Below, piece after piece: positions 1 through 11,045 of a stretch of 64,000 bases of DNA. The first letter of the stretch is position 1, and the number at the start of each line of letters is the position of its first letter. The stretch spans positions 16,868,122 through 16,932,121 of the forward strand of contig LR990044.1 of the NCBI GenBank assembly GCA_905147135.1. The letters are read 5' to 3'. Source of the DNA: Blastobasis lacticolella (lineage: Eukaryota > Arthropoda > Insecta > Lepidoptera > Blastobasidae). A program made the position numbers and the translations under genes. Below the pieces are notes generated by a model. The model did no database searches, was not told where the DNA came from, and saw only the letters and a list, made by a program, of their open reading frames with translations.

Positions 1-60
1 TGGCAAACAGACAGGCGAGCCACCTAATAGGAAATGGTCACCGCTGCCTATAGGCATCAG
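1..60 (-). mobile_element. LINE family A 3'-tail fragment
   Basis: The reverse complement reads as the 3' untranslated tail seen at 26050-26110: a GCGGTGACCA block, a CATCAGGTGG-like block (here changed to a TTAGGTGGC form) and a run containing CTGTCTGTTTG. The same tail recurs at 3786, 4880, 24527, 25871 and 56693. Only the tail is left here and the window edge cuts it. Confidence 0.6.
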
Positions 61-83
61 CAATAAGAAAGGCACGATGCTCT

Positions 84-250
84 GGCAGCAGAAATAAAAA
101 TGCCCCTCCACTGCCAAAGCCCTCAAATCCCCACCATATGAAGCACTGGAGACAAGTATTGTTGGCTGCTGTATTCTATAAGGTGGATATATTTCCGACG
201 GCTTCAATTCGAAGAGGATTTCCCACGATGCCATACCTACATCTCTTGTG
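84..250 (+). repeat. dispersed repeat C, copy 1
   Basis: It begins with GCTCTGGCAGC, continues with CCCCTCCACTG and ends with a block reading GGATTTCCCACGATGCCAT. The same order of blocks, diverged, occurs at 9700-9850. No coding capacity is visible. Confidence 0.5.
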
Positions 251-1243
251 CCTTTTCTTTATCAAAATAGATATGTGGGCGAGGCCGATATAATAACAAC
301 TTCTTTTGATCAACAACTTTACCTAACTCCTTTCCTAACTCTGGTTTATTCCAATGTTTCTCGAATATTTCAGATTTTCTTTCCGTATTTAAAATTAAAA
401 TGTTTACACAAATGATTCGATTTCAGCCACGCTCATCACAGATAATCTCATCCCCAAATGATCTGTTGAAAATCAATAACATTTTAGAAAGCTGTAAAGC
501 AAAGGTCCCTTTTAGAGATATTTAGAGTCCATTCTCGGATTTGAATCCAGAAACCTCAACCTTTTCCTTGGCTTTAATTAACTAATTTAACCACCAGCCA
601 ATCCCAAAAGCATACATCGATTCACCTCATATTGGTTGACCGGAGTCATATCAATAAACCCACGGCTTTCAATCCAAGATGTGTCTATTAGGCAGTGAGT
701 GGCAATTCCAATCAAGCTACGTATCAAATGGCTCCTCTTTTTGTTAGGGGCGAGGCATTAGTTAATTAAACCGGGTGAATTAATAGAAATTAGTGTAGTC
801 GCGAGTGTAAGGCCGGGGGTGGGAGTTAGCGTTGTCGGTGGTCGCCCCGAAAGCCTTTTAAGCTGCCATCGGACCAACGTATTCAATGGGACCCGTATAT
901 GAGACGAGTGATATACGGCTGGGTGGTTCGTGCAGCAGAAACGATCTAATTTTATTTTGAGTTTCCTTGCTTTTGTTGATATTGTTTATTGATGGTCAAA
1001 GAGCTTACAATTATCTGATTTCAATGATTGAAATTGTTTCTTTTACGATTCCGTATCATCGATTTCATGGGTTCAGTTGCTAACAAAGATCATACGTAAT
1101 CGCAAAAGTAACAGTTTCTATAATTGAAATCAGATCACTGTTGGCAACAGGGTTACGTAATTAGCATGCAGAAAAAAAACAAAACTACTTTGTTGGGTGC
1201 TTGGTCAGACCCACTTAAATCATTTCAATTCTTTAAGGCGTTT
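251..1243. other. no supportable feature
   Basis: AT-rich DNA with a short G-rich patch near 810-850. No reading frame, TIR pair or recognisable repeat was found by eye. Confidence 0.5.
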
Positions 1244-1605
1244 CGAGGATTATAAAGAGGAAAGATTTGATTGTTTGTTTGTTCGTTTATTTGTAGAGCT
1301 TGTCTAAGCTGAAATGACGCGCCCCACTACTTAATTAGTTGATTTTGATGTGTGAGTGCAAATATTAACACTTCATCAGTGTGGGAGCGTCGACTGCTCC
1401 AATCGAACGACGCGTGCTCCTACGTTTGACTCTCACCGGCAACTGAATGACCAATTACAACGGCATTTGTATATGTATTGCGTCCATATTTAAAATTTGC
1501 TTGTGTGCGTTAATGCGATAGTGGGGCGCGTCATTTCAGCTTAGACGAGCTCTATGTTTGATTGTCTGTAATGGATAAACTCAAAAACTACTGTCTATTT
1601 AGTAG
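1244..1605 (+). mobile_element. Helitron-like 5' remnant split by a MITE
   Basis: The left part reads ATTATAAAGAGGAAAGATTTG followed by a GTTTGTTTGT run. The right part resumes after the MITE with TGTTTG and a GGATAAACTCAAAAACTACTG block. The same two blocks are continuous at 37370-37435 in the complete Helitron-like unit, so the MITE at 1296-1552 inserted into a pre-existing copy. No 3' GCTAGT end was found nearby. Confidence 0.6.
1296..1552 (+). mobile_element. MITE 1, copy 1 (TA target duplication)
   Basis: Termini starting GAGCTTGTCTAAGCTGAAAT and ending with the reverse complement (one mismatch over about 32 bp) are flanked by TA on both sides (1294-1295 and 1553-1554). That pattern is typical of non-autonomous Tc1/mariner-type elements. 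The 257-bp body has no coding capacity. An inverted-orientation copy of similar length lies at 26821-27071 and shares the internal sequence. Confidence 0.85.
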
Positions 1606-1819
1606 TTTGCAAATCGTTTTTCCTCTCTAATTGGAGGGCTTCCCACAGCACGCTTGCCGAGCCGCGGTCTCCACTCAAGAACATGTTTACAACAGCGGTT
1701 GTCCGTTCGTCGGCAGATATGGCCACCGCACTGCCACTTTAGCCTTCTAATGCTGTGCACTATTTCAGTATCTTTGGTTCTCTGTCAGATTAATTCGTTG
1801 CGAATTTTGTCCTTGGGCT

Positions 1820-1922
1820 GCGATTGGATGCTGGAAGCAGCAAGCCAATGACAGGGTGCATTGGCGCTCATTGGGGGATGCATCCGTCCAGCAGTGGACT
1901 AGTAGGTATGCTGATGATGATG
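1820..1922 (+). repeat. GATGAT-tailed SINE-like fragment
   Basis: A 3' part reading CCAGCAGTGGACTAGTAGG, followed by GCTGATGATGATGAT. The same tail with GGGGGAGGCCTATGCC upstream is at 48935-49015 and a longer minus-strand copy is at 43008-43205. It is a known style of dispersed lepidopteran repeat, and the family was not named from sequence alone. Confidence 0.6.
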
Positions 1923-1925
1923 ATT

Positions 1926-3785
1926 TAGTAGTTTAGGAAATATTTGAGTATACATAGCATAGACTTTGTCGGGTGTTTACCGACATTTGTCGGTTAGGTA
2001 TATTTAGATATTTCACTGAATTCTAGTTCGCCAAGCGCCTCATCCGTATACACCAAACACACATCCTAGCACAAACTCTCAACGGATTAAGGAAGTATAC
2101 CTTACTCCCATTTGTCACTTAAGGAAGGGCTTTCAAAGGACTCTATTGTTTCGAAGACACTAAAATCTGAGGATAATAACTGACAACTAGATGTAACATC
2201 CTACCCTGCTCGTGAATGGAGTTTGAATCTACCCTCATTGTTCGAGAATTATATGGGATCTTTTGTGTGAATATTTATTTGATTATTGCCGGAAAGGAAC
2301 TTTAGCATTTCCGGGTCCATACTATTATTATTAAGAAAAGCTTGCCAGTTTGTAAGTTTGGTCAGTTTGCGGTTTCGCTGAATCGAAAATCTCGAAAATA
2401 CTTTCACAAACACTACTAAGCTACTAAAGTAATAACTTGCGACACCGTAGAAATAATGAGATCCCGGGAGACAGTTGAATGACTCGATAAGAAGAAGAAG
2501 AATGTTATCTTGCTTTCTACGAAAAGAAATCTCAAATGTATCTTTTGTATTGATTTACTGTATTAAGACGTTGTAACTTAATGAAGAACTCAAATGAAAA
2601 TTATTTCGTGAAACCTTACTTACGTTTTTCGCAATTACTCATTTTCATGGCGTTTTTCGAAATTACTCATTTGCTCAAATATTTTTATTTGTACGTAACA
2701 TATCAAAATTAATACTTGATTTCGAAAATAGGGAATGTTTTGATGACAGTAAGTTCCTAAAATTATTTTCTAAGTTCATATAAGGGTTTGAAAATACCCG
2801 TTTCATTTGTCGTCAGTTTTGCCTTTTTAACCAGATGTAATTTTATTAAATAGTAATTATCAAAATGAAATGGGAAGAACCAGCTTAATGTCGTCTGATT
2901 ATATCTACTATCTTACAGTTTCATCGTAATTGGATGGGCCATTTCCAAGAAATAGAACAATTTGCTGGTATGAAAGTCCAGATTCCGTCATTTTCTCTAT
3001 ATAAAACGGTAATTTCATAGGTAAGGAGGACGAAGATTGACGCTTGACCTCAAAATTAATAAAGGCTTTTTTACTTCACATTTAATACATTCATTTGACT
3101 GTAATTTCACCTCGTGGTAAGTGAGGATGCGGCTGAAGATGAAGTGTGCCTGTCTAGATCAGTGCCTTATGACACTAATATGCTGACAGGCATATTTCAT
3201 GTGTGGTCTTCATCATTATCATATTGGCCATTTGACCCAATTCTGGAAGGCCTCTTCCCTTTTTTTCACCCAAGGCGATCTTGTGCCCGACTTATCCAGG
3301 TCCGATATCCGTGTCGTTGGATGTCGTCCGTCAGAGGTGTGGCGTCTGTGGTGGTGGCGCCCTTTGGTATCTGCCCTTGGTCATATTGACTGTTAACTAC
3401 CATTCTTACCACTAGTTACGATGGCGGTTCAATGATAAAAAAGCATCCATTTTTCATGAACTATTTTTGAGCCCCATTTGTACGGAACCTGGGCTTTCCA
3501 TGAATTCTCTATGTTTTAGTTGGTAGCAAGGACTCAGTCAAAATATAGTTTCATTTAGGCAGAAACGAGGAACTTATACAACCGTGAACAGTCTCGATGT
3601 CCCACAGAAGTTAAAACTTAAAAATTAATTACTTAAAATGGTAGCCTCCTTCCTCGGCCCATAGTACGCTTTTGAGGCAGTACTCTGCGAAACTTTCAAC
3701 GGTTGTGTGGACTTAACTTCTTAAGGTATTAGTAGGTTTAGGGTTGTCAGCCAGTATTTCTTGATTCTGTATTAAAATTTTAGAA
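1926..3785. other. no supportable gene
   Basis: AT-rich. A 27-bp-spaced direct duplication of a GTTTTTCG-AATTACTCAT block lies at 2624-2671. A short block at about 3110-3170 (GATGCGGCTGAAGATG, then GTGCCTGTCTAGA) resembles one near 51330-51360. Short open frames at 3114-3396 overlap each other in two frames and look like chance. Confidence 0.5.
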
Positions 3786-3945
3786 GTTTTGCCACCTATG
3801 AACATCAGCAACACCAGGGGCGCAACCAATGCGTTGCCCGCCTCTAAAGAGACATCTAATGTACCATTTGAACGATACCATGTCATAGTCCAAAGGAAAC
3901 ACTGTGGTTGGGACCTCATTTCACATTCGAATCGTATGAGTAAGA
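3786..3945 (-). pseudogene. LINE family A reverse-transcriptase C-terminal remnant
   Basis: Reading the minus strand, the sequence runs through a CGATTCGAATGTGAAATGAGG block, then TTTCCTTTGGACTATGACATG, and ends in the GCGGGCAACGCATTGG block. That is the same succession found at 25920-26030, where it encodes the Trp-Asn-Glu-Leu-Pro motif of chicken-repeat-like LINE C-termini. Here the Trp-Asn codons are damaged (TGAAATGAG). The fragment is about 160 bp, truncated at both ends and not functional. Confidence 0.75.
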
Positions 3946-4029
3946 AACGTTCTTTTTAAATACTTTACAGATTTTGATATAATTTGGCAGTAACGTAGCC
4001 TATTAATTAATATGTCACATTGACTATAA

Positions 4030-4114
4030 TTTTCATAGCACATAGGTTCCCGCGGGAACAGGTCCGGAACGTAATATCGAATTTTACGCAGACGAAATCG
4101 CGGGGCAAAGCTAG
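4030..4114 (+). mobile_element. Helitron-like 3' end
   Basis: It ends GCAGACGAAATCGCGGGGCA then AAGCTAG followed by T. The CTAG/T terminus after a GC-rich block is shared with the ends at 33123, 38037, 40554, 53904 and 57037. The CTRR-type terminus is characteristic of Helitrons. The 5' end was not located. Confidence 0.5.
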
Positions 4115-4116
4115 TC

Positions 4117-4877
4117 CTTCATATTTCAGTATTGTTCAAAAATCTCAAAAACATTCTGATCACACCAAACCGTAAAGTTTAGAAAATTCAGAACATTTTG
4201 CTCGTAATTTATGTGTAATTGTTGGAGTATTGTTATGAAATATTTGATACATGACCTAAATTGTTTTGTTAAAATTATAATAAAATTCACTTCGAGAATG
4301 GTTGAGGCGCAGCCCTTAAGTAAATATTCGAAACAAGTATCCGATCTGACCCGTAACTTTCCAATTTATGTCACAGGGTTTGAAAGCTTGTTTTAATATC
4401 TGTAATAAATTATGTTTACTTTCAATATTTGATATATTGGATCCTAGGATAGGAGCTATGCATTAGGGTTTTGCAGATAAATATGTTAAATTTATACATT
4501 ATTAGGGGTTAATATTTCGTGATTTAGTTCGTAATTTTCACTGTGTAAAATTGTAGGTAAGAAATGTAAATTGCTGAGAGGCTATCAATATCATAAATCG
4601 ACATAGATAAATTCTCAGATCAGACTAAGTGACGAAGCCATTAAGTGGCTCAAGTCTTGTAAAATGGATCTGAAGACTTAATTGTACCTAATATAGGTCT
4701 TTTTTCATATTAATATGCCACACGAATAAATAAATTAAAATTATCAGCATAAAATAAAATAAAAATTCGTCGGCGAAATTACAAGGAATCACTCCTAAGC
4801 AACATTGGCAAGCTTTTCCTTTGGACATTGGGACATTTCCATTGGACATTATGACATCGGGTCGATTAATATAAGAG
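4117..4877. other. no supportable feature
   Basis: Very AT-rich. Short frames at 4211-4396 and 4688-4882 have the composition expected by chance. Confidence 0.5.
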
Positions 4878-4879
4878 GC

Positions 4880-4950
4880 CATATTAGGCGGCGGTGTTCT
4901 TCACTTTCCATCAGGTGGCCTGCTTGCCTGTTTGTCTGCCGCATAACGTA
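4880..4950 (+). mobile_element. LINE family A 3'-tail fragment
   Basis: Contains GGCGGCGGTG, a TTTCCATCAGGTGGCC block and TGCCTGTTTGTCTGCCG, then a decayed A-rich end. This matches the tail at 26055-26115. Confidence 0.75.
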
Positions 4951-5731
4951 AAAGACCTTAGTATTCACGGAATACGAGTACGAATACATTTTCACCGACA
5001 GTCAGAGCTAATAGCAGCCTGATTACATTCTGCTAAGGACAGTGGCTAGCGGATACAAGACGAAAGGTGAGGAGTGTCTACTTACACTACAGAGATTCCA
5101 GTGCTATTTCTCAGTCGACATGGTCGAGCAACGCGCAATTTTGCGAAAAATTCTCTTAATACTATCGGCCATATGGCCCACCACTAGACACTGTACTCAA
5201 GTGCCGCTTGTAAGCCAAGTTAACTCGCTACTGTCCGATCGATTTACACCACTGTACTTACCAACTTCACTAAACACTTGACCAATGTAAATCAGGCATT
5301 CAACTATGAGTAAAATCGACCGGACACTCAATAACAACAAAATTAAAACAATGAACAGCAAGTCGACGTACCGTGTCTATCTAAATTATTTCCGGTCTCG
5401 CTTTGCATACATTAATTCGATAGAAATTGGTCGTTAATTCACATTTTATACGTCAATTGGCCAAGCTAATTGACATAATAGCTTCAACCCTGTCATGTGT
5501 TAACTACTAAATTAATACGGTGCCGCGTAAAACGAGATGGAAATGTATTTAAAGCGTGTCCGTTGTAAATAAATGTTGTTTGGCAGTTTAATGATGCGGT
5601 TAATGCAATAGTGGTATTGATTTTTTCGAAATTCGCAATATTGTTAGTAAGGGCCCGGATAGAAAACGCGTACGCATCGCACCGGCACAGTCACCGCGTA
5701 GCAAACGACATTAGCGCCCACACGACGCGAT
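4951..5731. other. no supportable feature
   Basis: Mixed-composition unique DNA. The 79-codon frame at 5042-5281 shows no recognisable motif. Confidence 0.4.
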
Positions 5732-5761
5732 TTATTTTATTATTTTAAAATAATAAAATAA
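5732..5761. repeat. perfect AT palindrome
   Basis: Two 15-bp arms with no spacer: TTATTTTATTATTTT followed by its exact reverse complement. It abuts the SINE 1 fragment that starts at 5762, where a tail A/T run would be expected, so it may have grown from the SINE tail. Confidence 0.9.
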
Positions 5762-5870
5762 TCATCTTGGCTTTAATGGCTCAGTTGTGCTCTCGCATGC
5801 GAGGGCCCGGGGTCCACCTTGCCATTATCCAGGATTTGGGAGATCAGCACGGCTAGTGCAAGTGCGTTCT
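5762..5870 (-). mobile_element. SINE 1 3' fragment
   Basis: Minus-strand reading gives the end of SINE 1: a CAAATCCTGGATAATGG block, a GGACCCCGGGCCCTCG block and GAGAGCACAACTGAGCC. The complete copy is at 45936-46290. The tRNA-like head is missing here. Confidence 0.75.
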
Positions 5871-6061
5871 CGCGCACGATAATCGAGAAAGACACCACAT
5901 AGATAATGCTTTCTCGTTCATCTTAGTATTGAGAGAAGGAACCAAATTCTCTCTCGCAGCGTGAGAAGTGTCGCGGGCACTATTGTGCTAGCCGTACACT
6001 TGTAATTACAAACTGTACTTGTCTAATCTTATCTATTCATAAACAATACTTGTCTAAGTAA

Positions 6062-6130
6062 GTATCGTCGCTATGCGTTCTCACAGTGCTCGTCTCTAAG
6101 TTAACGCACTGCGTTCAATACGGCTCTATA
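6062..6130 (+). repeat. dispersed repeat D, copy 1
   Basis: It contains GCGTTCTCACAGTGCTCGTC, then a CTAAG/AACG block, then CGTTCAATACGGCTCTAT. The same succession is at 60347-60412 with a few changes. Confidence 0.65.
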
Positions 6131-8854
6131 ATTGGTCTTGTTCGTTTGGTAGACTAATGTTTTATGTCCTACCTATGTGACTTTATATGCGGGTACGCCG
6201 CGTAGGCGTTTTCTGTACGGTTTGTAGGCGAAGAATTCAAGAATAGGAGTACAAGAAGATATAGAGGAGGGAGAGATCATTGGAGCTGCCCGTAGGCGCA
6301 GTAGAGAGTGTGTTGTGACGTCAGCCCGTCAACGAAGAGAATTTGTGTATGACAAGTAGTGCGCACGCCCAAAGAGCCACCGGCAAGAAAGCGCGCGCAT
6401 CCCCCGTGATTAGGTCTGACGCGGTCCGTATGACCGAGAGCTCGATAACACCCTGGCTGGAGGAGGGCTAGTGCCCAACAACTCGTGTCTAGTTCGTAAG
6501 CGTCGACGTATTAACAAGCCCTGAATACTCAAGACTACAAGTACACAATACTATTCCAACACTCTCCATACGTAAACTAATATTCCCTTTGATGTTGGCT
6601 AAACACGCCGGTGTTAGCAAAATCAATCACTGCCCCGAGCGAGTTCTACAGAGGCAATTGTTATGAAATTCATCAAACTGCCAGTGCCGAGTTACTGCTT
6701 ACTTTGTTCGCTACATCATTCTACTAGATTTATAAACTTTGTCGCAAATAGGGCTGCTGCAACCCACAAAGGACGTAAACAGTGTTATAGAAATTATAGA
6801 TATTTCGTTGCTCCGATTGTGTCGGTTTACTCTTGTCGTTATTGTTTTAGTCGGTGTTATTATTGGGGCGTCATTATTGAATGAAAGTTTTGATCTTGAA
6901 TAAAAAGGTTTGGTTTAGTTTGAATTATAGTAACAGTATTTGTAGAATTCTCCCGTGACCACGGTGCATGCAACTGCGTCGAAATATCGGGCTACTCGTC
7001 AACAAAGGTACGCGGTAGAAAACCCGCAACATAACTTTAAAATGTGTGATAATAACTGCGATAGTTTAAAACATTTTTGTTTTATTTAACATTAATAATT
7101 GAAATAGGTATTAGGGTTTTTCTTGAAGCGTAGAAAACGCTGACGAAGGACAGTTTTGCTAATTATGTAACTTCTCTCAGGTACAGTTATTCTTTTCTAT
7201 TTCTGCGAATATTAATGGTGTCTTCATTAAACGCTGAGAGCATTTTCTTGCAGCCGTTTAAATGAGCGTGTATTCACTGAACCATTTTATAATATTAAAT
7301 TATATAATTATATTCTTCATTTTACACAATAGAAATTACAGTAATGTAACAGTAGAATGTTACAGTTGCACAAAGGTGGACTTATCTCTAGAAGAGATCT
7401 CTTCCAGTCGACCTCATCGACGCTTTTCATCAATATCTCAGACATCCAACCTGATGATAAGTGGTAACTGTCGCACATAACATCTACAATTCTGACATTT
7501 AGGTTGCTAACAAAAATGCAAAACTCACTGAAAGGTCTAAAATAAAATGCCTCATGCCTGTAATCGCTAGCAACCTTATCCTTCAAACCTACATAAATAC
7601 ATACTGTATACCTACTTAATACCTACATATAGATGCTCTCAGTTATTACGATAATGCTGCTATGGCTGCCAGATGGAACAGATGCGAAGCGTCTCTTCCA
7701 GGAACTAACTATAACTTGAGACTTGCGAACTACGGTAAGCACATATCACATTGCAATTAGTTCGAGGCAACCCTATCGCTGTACGTTTATAAAGTACGCC
7801 GAGATTCAAAGTACCGACACAACGAAAATTTTGCTAAAATTTCCGAAAAATGCCCCCATGCGAGATTGCACCTTGTTTCTATGAGAAACGGTGTAGATTG
7901 GCGTGCGTTGGTGCAGCGATCGATGCAACCTTGCAACTAGGTTGAGGCACGCCAATTTGGTTGATTTTGTTGAAGGCGCGCGGTAAGGCTCTGTCTACAT
8001 GGTAACAAATGGATGACGACTGCGTCTGGCTAAGGTAGCGAGTAAGCGACCATTCGTCTACGTGAACCACAGGTGTTCAAATTCGGAATAGTGTTAGCAA
8101 GTAACGCTTTCCGGTATTGGATATGGATATTTCACAGTGATGTTATTAGGTACCTCTGTGGCTTTTTGGATGTAGGTAGGTAAGTAATGTAGGTAGGTAC
8201 TAAAAGAGTAATTCGGTTGGTGACTTGGTAAAAGGTAAGGTACCTTACTTACACTGGATGGTACTTGACAATTACGAGTATAAGACGGACTAAGTGAAGT
8301 GCATAGACACATTCAACTTGTACTCTATCATCATGTTATTGCAGTGCAGTTTTACTTTCTTTTTTTATTTTGTTGTTACTAGCAAGGACCTGTAATTGGC
8401 TTGTTAATTCTAAAACAATATTTATGATGTTTTATATAGCTGTTGGTATTCCAATGAATAAATAAACAGGCGTATTTGATGTGAGCACCATTTTGGATTT
8501 ATTCCCGCTTACTCTCATTATGATTTTTACTTTTTATACTATTACTACATCACCGAACAGAATCCCTCAATCCCGAAAAATTTCAAACAAATCCGCTAGT
8601 TACAAAGTAGAAACCTGCCTTAGTCTACTGCTGGTACTAAGCTATCGGACTCGGACCAAATTTCTCGTTGAAAGTAGATACCAAATTTTTCGTTGGTACC
8701 TACGTACCTATTAAATTGCTTTGGGAGGGGTTCAAGTTTAAGGCATTATTTGATGATTCGTACCCCCCTCCCCTCCACTTCTCCCCCATTAAAATATGGG
8801 GTAATAAAGGTAACCAAATTGACATAATGGGACTAAGGATGTTCGTTATAAAAG
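6131..8854. other. no supportable gene; several minor signals
   Basis: A GC-rich stretch lies at 6280-6520 and holds a perfect TGACGTCA (CRE-type) palindrome at 6316-6323. A 50-bp block at 7536-7590 (AAATGCCTCATGCCTG, then AACCTTATCC) resembles 50940-50995. AGGT-rich low-complexity sequence lies at 8160-8205. Frames at 6663, 7262, 7317, 7879 and 8094 show no family motif and are treated as chance. Confidence 0.45.
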
Positions 8855-8859
8855 TTAAA

Positions 8860-9420
8860 TTAAAAATTGAGCGAGCGCAGCGAACTTGAAATATTTAGGA
8901 TTTTGTCTCAAAAGACCCGGGGTGAACATGATAAATATATCATAAACCACGGTATAAATATTTATAAAAAGAGCCAGCGCGCCGAGCTCGAAAATGGACA
9001 GTATCCTAAAATCCGAATTGATTATACGGCTCGGGTAATGTGTATATAAAAAAATGAGTGAGCGTAGCGAACTCGATATTTTTTCATTTTGGCTCAATTG
9101 ACTCTGGATGAACATTATACCTAAATATGTGCGCAGTGAGCTCGGCTCTGACTTTTTGGTATACCTACTCTTTACATTCGAATGAAGCACGCGGCGCAAG
9201 TAGTTTGAATATTTAATAAATGAGAGAGCGTAGCGACCTTGAAATTTTTCGAATTTAGGCTAAAAAGTGCTGGAGCAAACGTATTAATGAAAACTAATAA
9301 ATTAGCGAGCGCAGCGAGCTCAGAATTTTTAGTTTGGCTGTAAAAATCCGGATTGATCACGCGGCGCAGGCGGTGCGAAATGATTTCGGGGAGGGTTTGA
9401 ACCCTCTGAACCCCCCTTCG
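8860..9420. repeat. degenerate tandem array of GAGCGAGCGCAGCGA units
   Basis: A core reading GAGCGAGCGCAGCGAACTTG recurs in diverged form at about 8868, 8985, 9057, 9131, 9222 and 9304, spaced roughly 70-120 bp. Each core is usually followed by an AT-rich GAAATTTTT stretch. Reading frames occur on both strands but are made of the repeat itself (recurring Leu-Arg-Ser and Ala-Ala-Leu-Ala runs), so they are not counted as genes. Confidence 0.8.
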
Positions 9421-9699
9421 CTACGCCTATGCACTAACTTAACCTAACTGAATTAAAACCTAAAATAATGTATTAATATTGTTTGCGGTTATTGTGGTTA
9501 GGTTATCGATGTGACAATGTTTGGAGGAGCTCCGTAAACTCGAGGCAATATGGTCCTTAAAACATTATTTTTTAATTTTAAAATAGGGTAATTGCCTTAA
9601 AAGCTAGCAATTTAATTACCCGGCTAATTTAACCATCCGACTACAGAATATACATTACAATAGCCAGGGGTGTGACCAACGAGTTCCCAACTCTGACCA

Positions 9700-9850
9700 C
9701 GGGGCAGGTTGCTCTGGCAGCGAATGGGCAAACGCTAGACCCCTCCACTGTCGTAGTCAAAGTTCTCAATGGACCACTGGAGCGAGCGGCTTCAATCAGT
9801 CAGGATATCCCAATATGCCTTATGTTATGCTGAGCCTCTACGTCCTACGT
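9700..9850 (+). repeat. dispersed repeat C, copy 2
   Basis: GCTCTGGCAGC, then CCCCTCCACTG, then a GGACCACTGGAG block and CGGCTTCAAT, in the same order as 84-250. Diverged and non-coding. Confidence 0.5.
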
Positions 9851-9961
9851 CTCGTTAATAGGTTATATTGTATTGACATTCATCTATGAATATTACAGTT
9901 TCTTATCCAGTTTTACATCTACAAAGTACAGGGCCGGCAAAGGCAGGGTTCCATATGCACG

Positions 9962-10135
9962 ACCTGAGTGGTTCAGTTTGTTAACATGCCGTCTGCCACG
10001 CAGAGGTCTTGAGGTTGATTTCTGAACGAGCATAAATTGAAATTATGAATTTTAATTTCTGTTACGGGTCTGGGTATTATATATGTCGTCGCGTGAAGGA
10101 AAGGGGTGTATCAGGATCATTGTCATCAGGGTGGT
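9962..10135 (+). mobile_element. SINE 2 head fragment
   Basis: It starts with an A-box-like GACCTGAGTGGTTCAG, passes a decayed B-box region and reaches ATGAATTTTAATTTCTGTTA, then CGGGTCTGGGT. The order is the same as in the complete minus-strand copy at 44733-44992. The 3' half with the CTAGATGGCGCTG block is missing. Confidence 0.75.
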
Positions 10136-10350
10136 GATATCAGTATTAGATCGTATTCGTCCAGATAAATTAAAGAAAAGGTTTATATTTACTCAACTGT
10201 ATTAATTCCAATTCATTTTTGCACATCACTTATAATTTCACTTGAAATCAGAGCGGTATTACAATGTAGGCAGTTGAGGTAATTTACTTTCTTATTTCAA
10301 AGGTGATTTTAAAATTACTTTATTTTAAAACGTAAATTACACTTTCTTTA

Positions 10351-10610
10351 AAGGCCTTGCCACACACAAAGCTCGGCGCGAGCGCGGCGCGAGCGCGGTG
10401 CGATATTTGCTAGGCAACCATCGCGTGGCGCAATAGTTGCCTAGGCAACGCGCCAGCATCGCGCCGCGCTCGCGCCGCGCTCGCGCCGCGCTCAGGCCGC
10501 GCTCACGCCGCGCTCAGGCCGCGCTCAGGCCGGCGTGAGCGCGGCGCCGCGCCTGCGCTGTGCAGTGCCACAAACTTATCAGACCTGGTACCGGCGCGGC
10601 GGCGCTGTTT
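10351..10610 (+). repeat. GC-rich inverted-repeat element with X-box palindromes, copy 1
   Basis: It opens with AAGGCCTTGCCACACACAAA, the inverse of the end of the copy at 15170-15317. Inside are TTTGCTAGGCAAC (10406-10418) and the perfect palindrome GTTGCCTAGGCAAC (10436-10449), then about six tandem 11-bp units of the type CGCCGCGCTCG (10462-10527). The GC content stands far above the surroundings. Most of it can fold back on itself. No transposase frame is present, so I read it as a MITE-like unit. Confidence 0.75.
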
Positions 10611-10649
10611 TTGGGATTGACATGTCAGTTCAAATACATTTCAAAAGTA

Positions 10650-10690
10650 AGTGTCGTTATTTTTCCGCAGTTCCAGTTTTGGCCACCGCG
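10650..10690 (+). repeat. short repeat J (GTTCCAGTTTTGGCCACC)
   Basis: The block GCAGTTCCAGTTTTGGCCAC recurs in related form at 11870-11935 (downstream part), 14340-14395 (minus), 35545-35600 and 36590-36640. It is often followed by a TCATATAAGT-TTGGC block. Confidence 0.5.
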
Positions 10691-10969
10691 TTTCTATGCA
10701 AATCGGCACACATAGAGTGGCTGCTCCATTATTCGGGGAAATGAATTTTTAGGATGGTAATACTCCCGCATGTCGTAATAGCGGGTTAATTACTCGTTTC
10801 TTTTTACCAACAGTCCGAATCTTTCCTCCTAATTTGACTGGTGCATTACGCAGATAATTTTAAACCTGAGGAAGAATATAGGCTTACTTTTTATTCCCCT
10901 CCACTCGCTAGCTTGCAAGAGTATATATAAGGTAGGCAAAAACCTGAAGCTTGGAAAAGTAACGCCCTA

Positions 10970-11045
10970 CCTCTGAAATAAGTCGCCTTTTACGACACCT
11001 CTTAGTGTGGACAGCGATGCTATTTTACTCTGTTGGACACCACAC
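10970..11045 (+). repeat. dispersed repeat E, copy 1
   Basis: AGTCGCCTTTTACGACACC, then a GCTATTTTACTCTG block and CACCACAC. The same order of blocks is found at 39151-39236 (plus) and 18793-18858 (minus). It is a lepidopteran-style dispersed repeat. Confidence 0.6.

Noticed and set aside
8855..9199. 114-codon minus-strand frame
   Set aside because: It is the degenerate GAGCGAGCGCAGCGA array translated; the plus strand is open as well.
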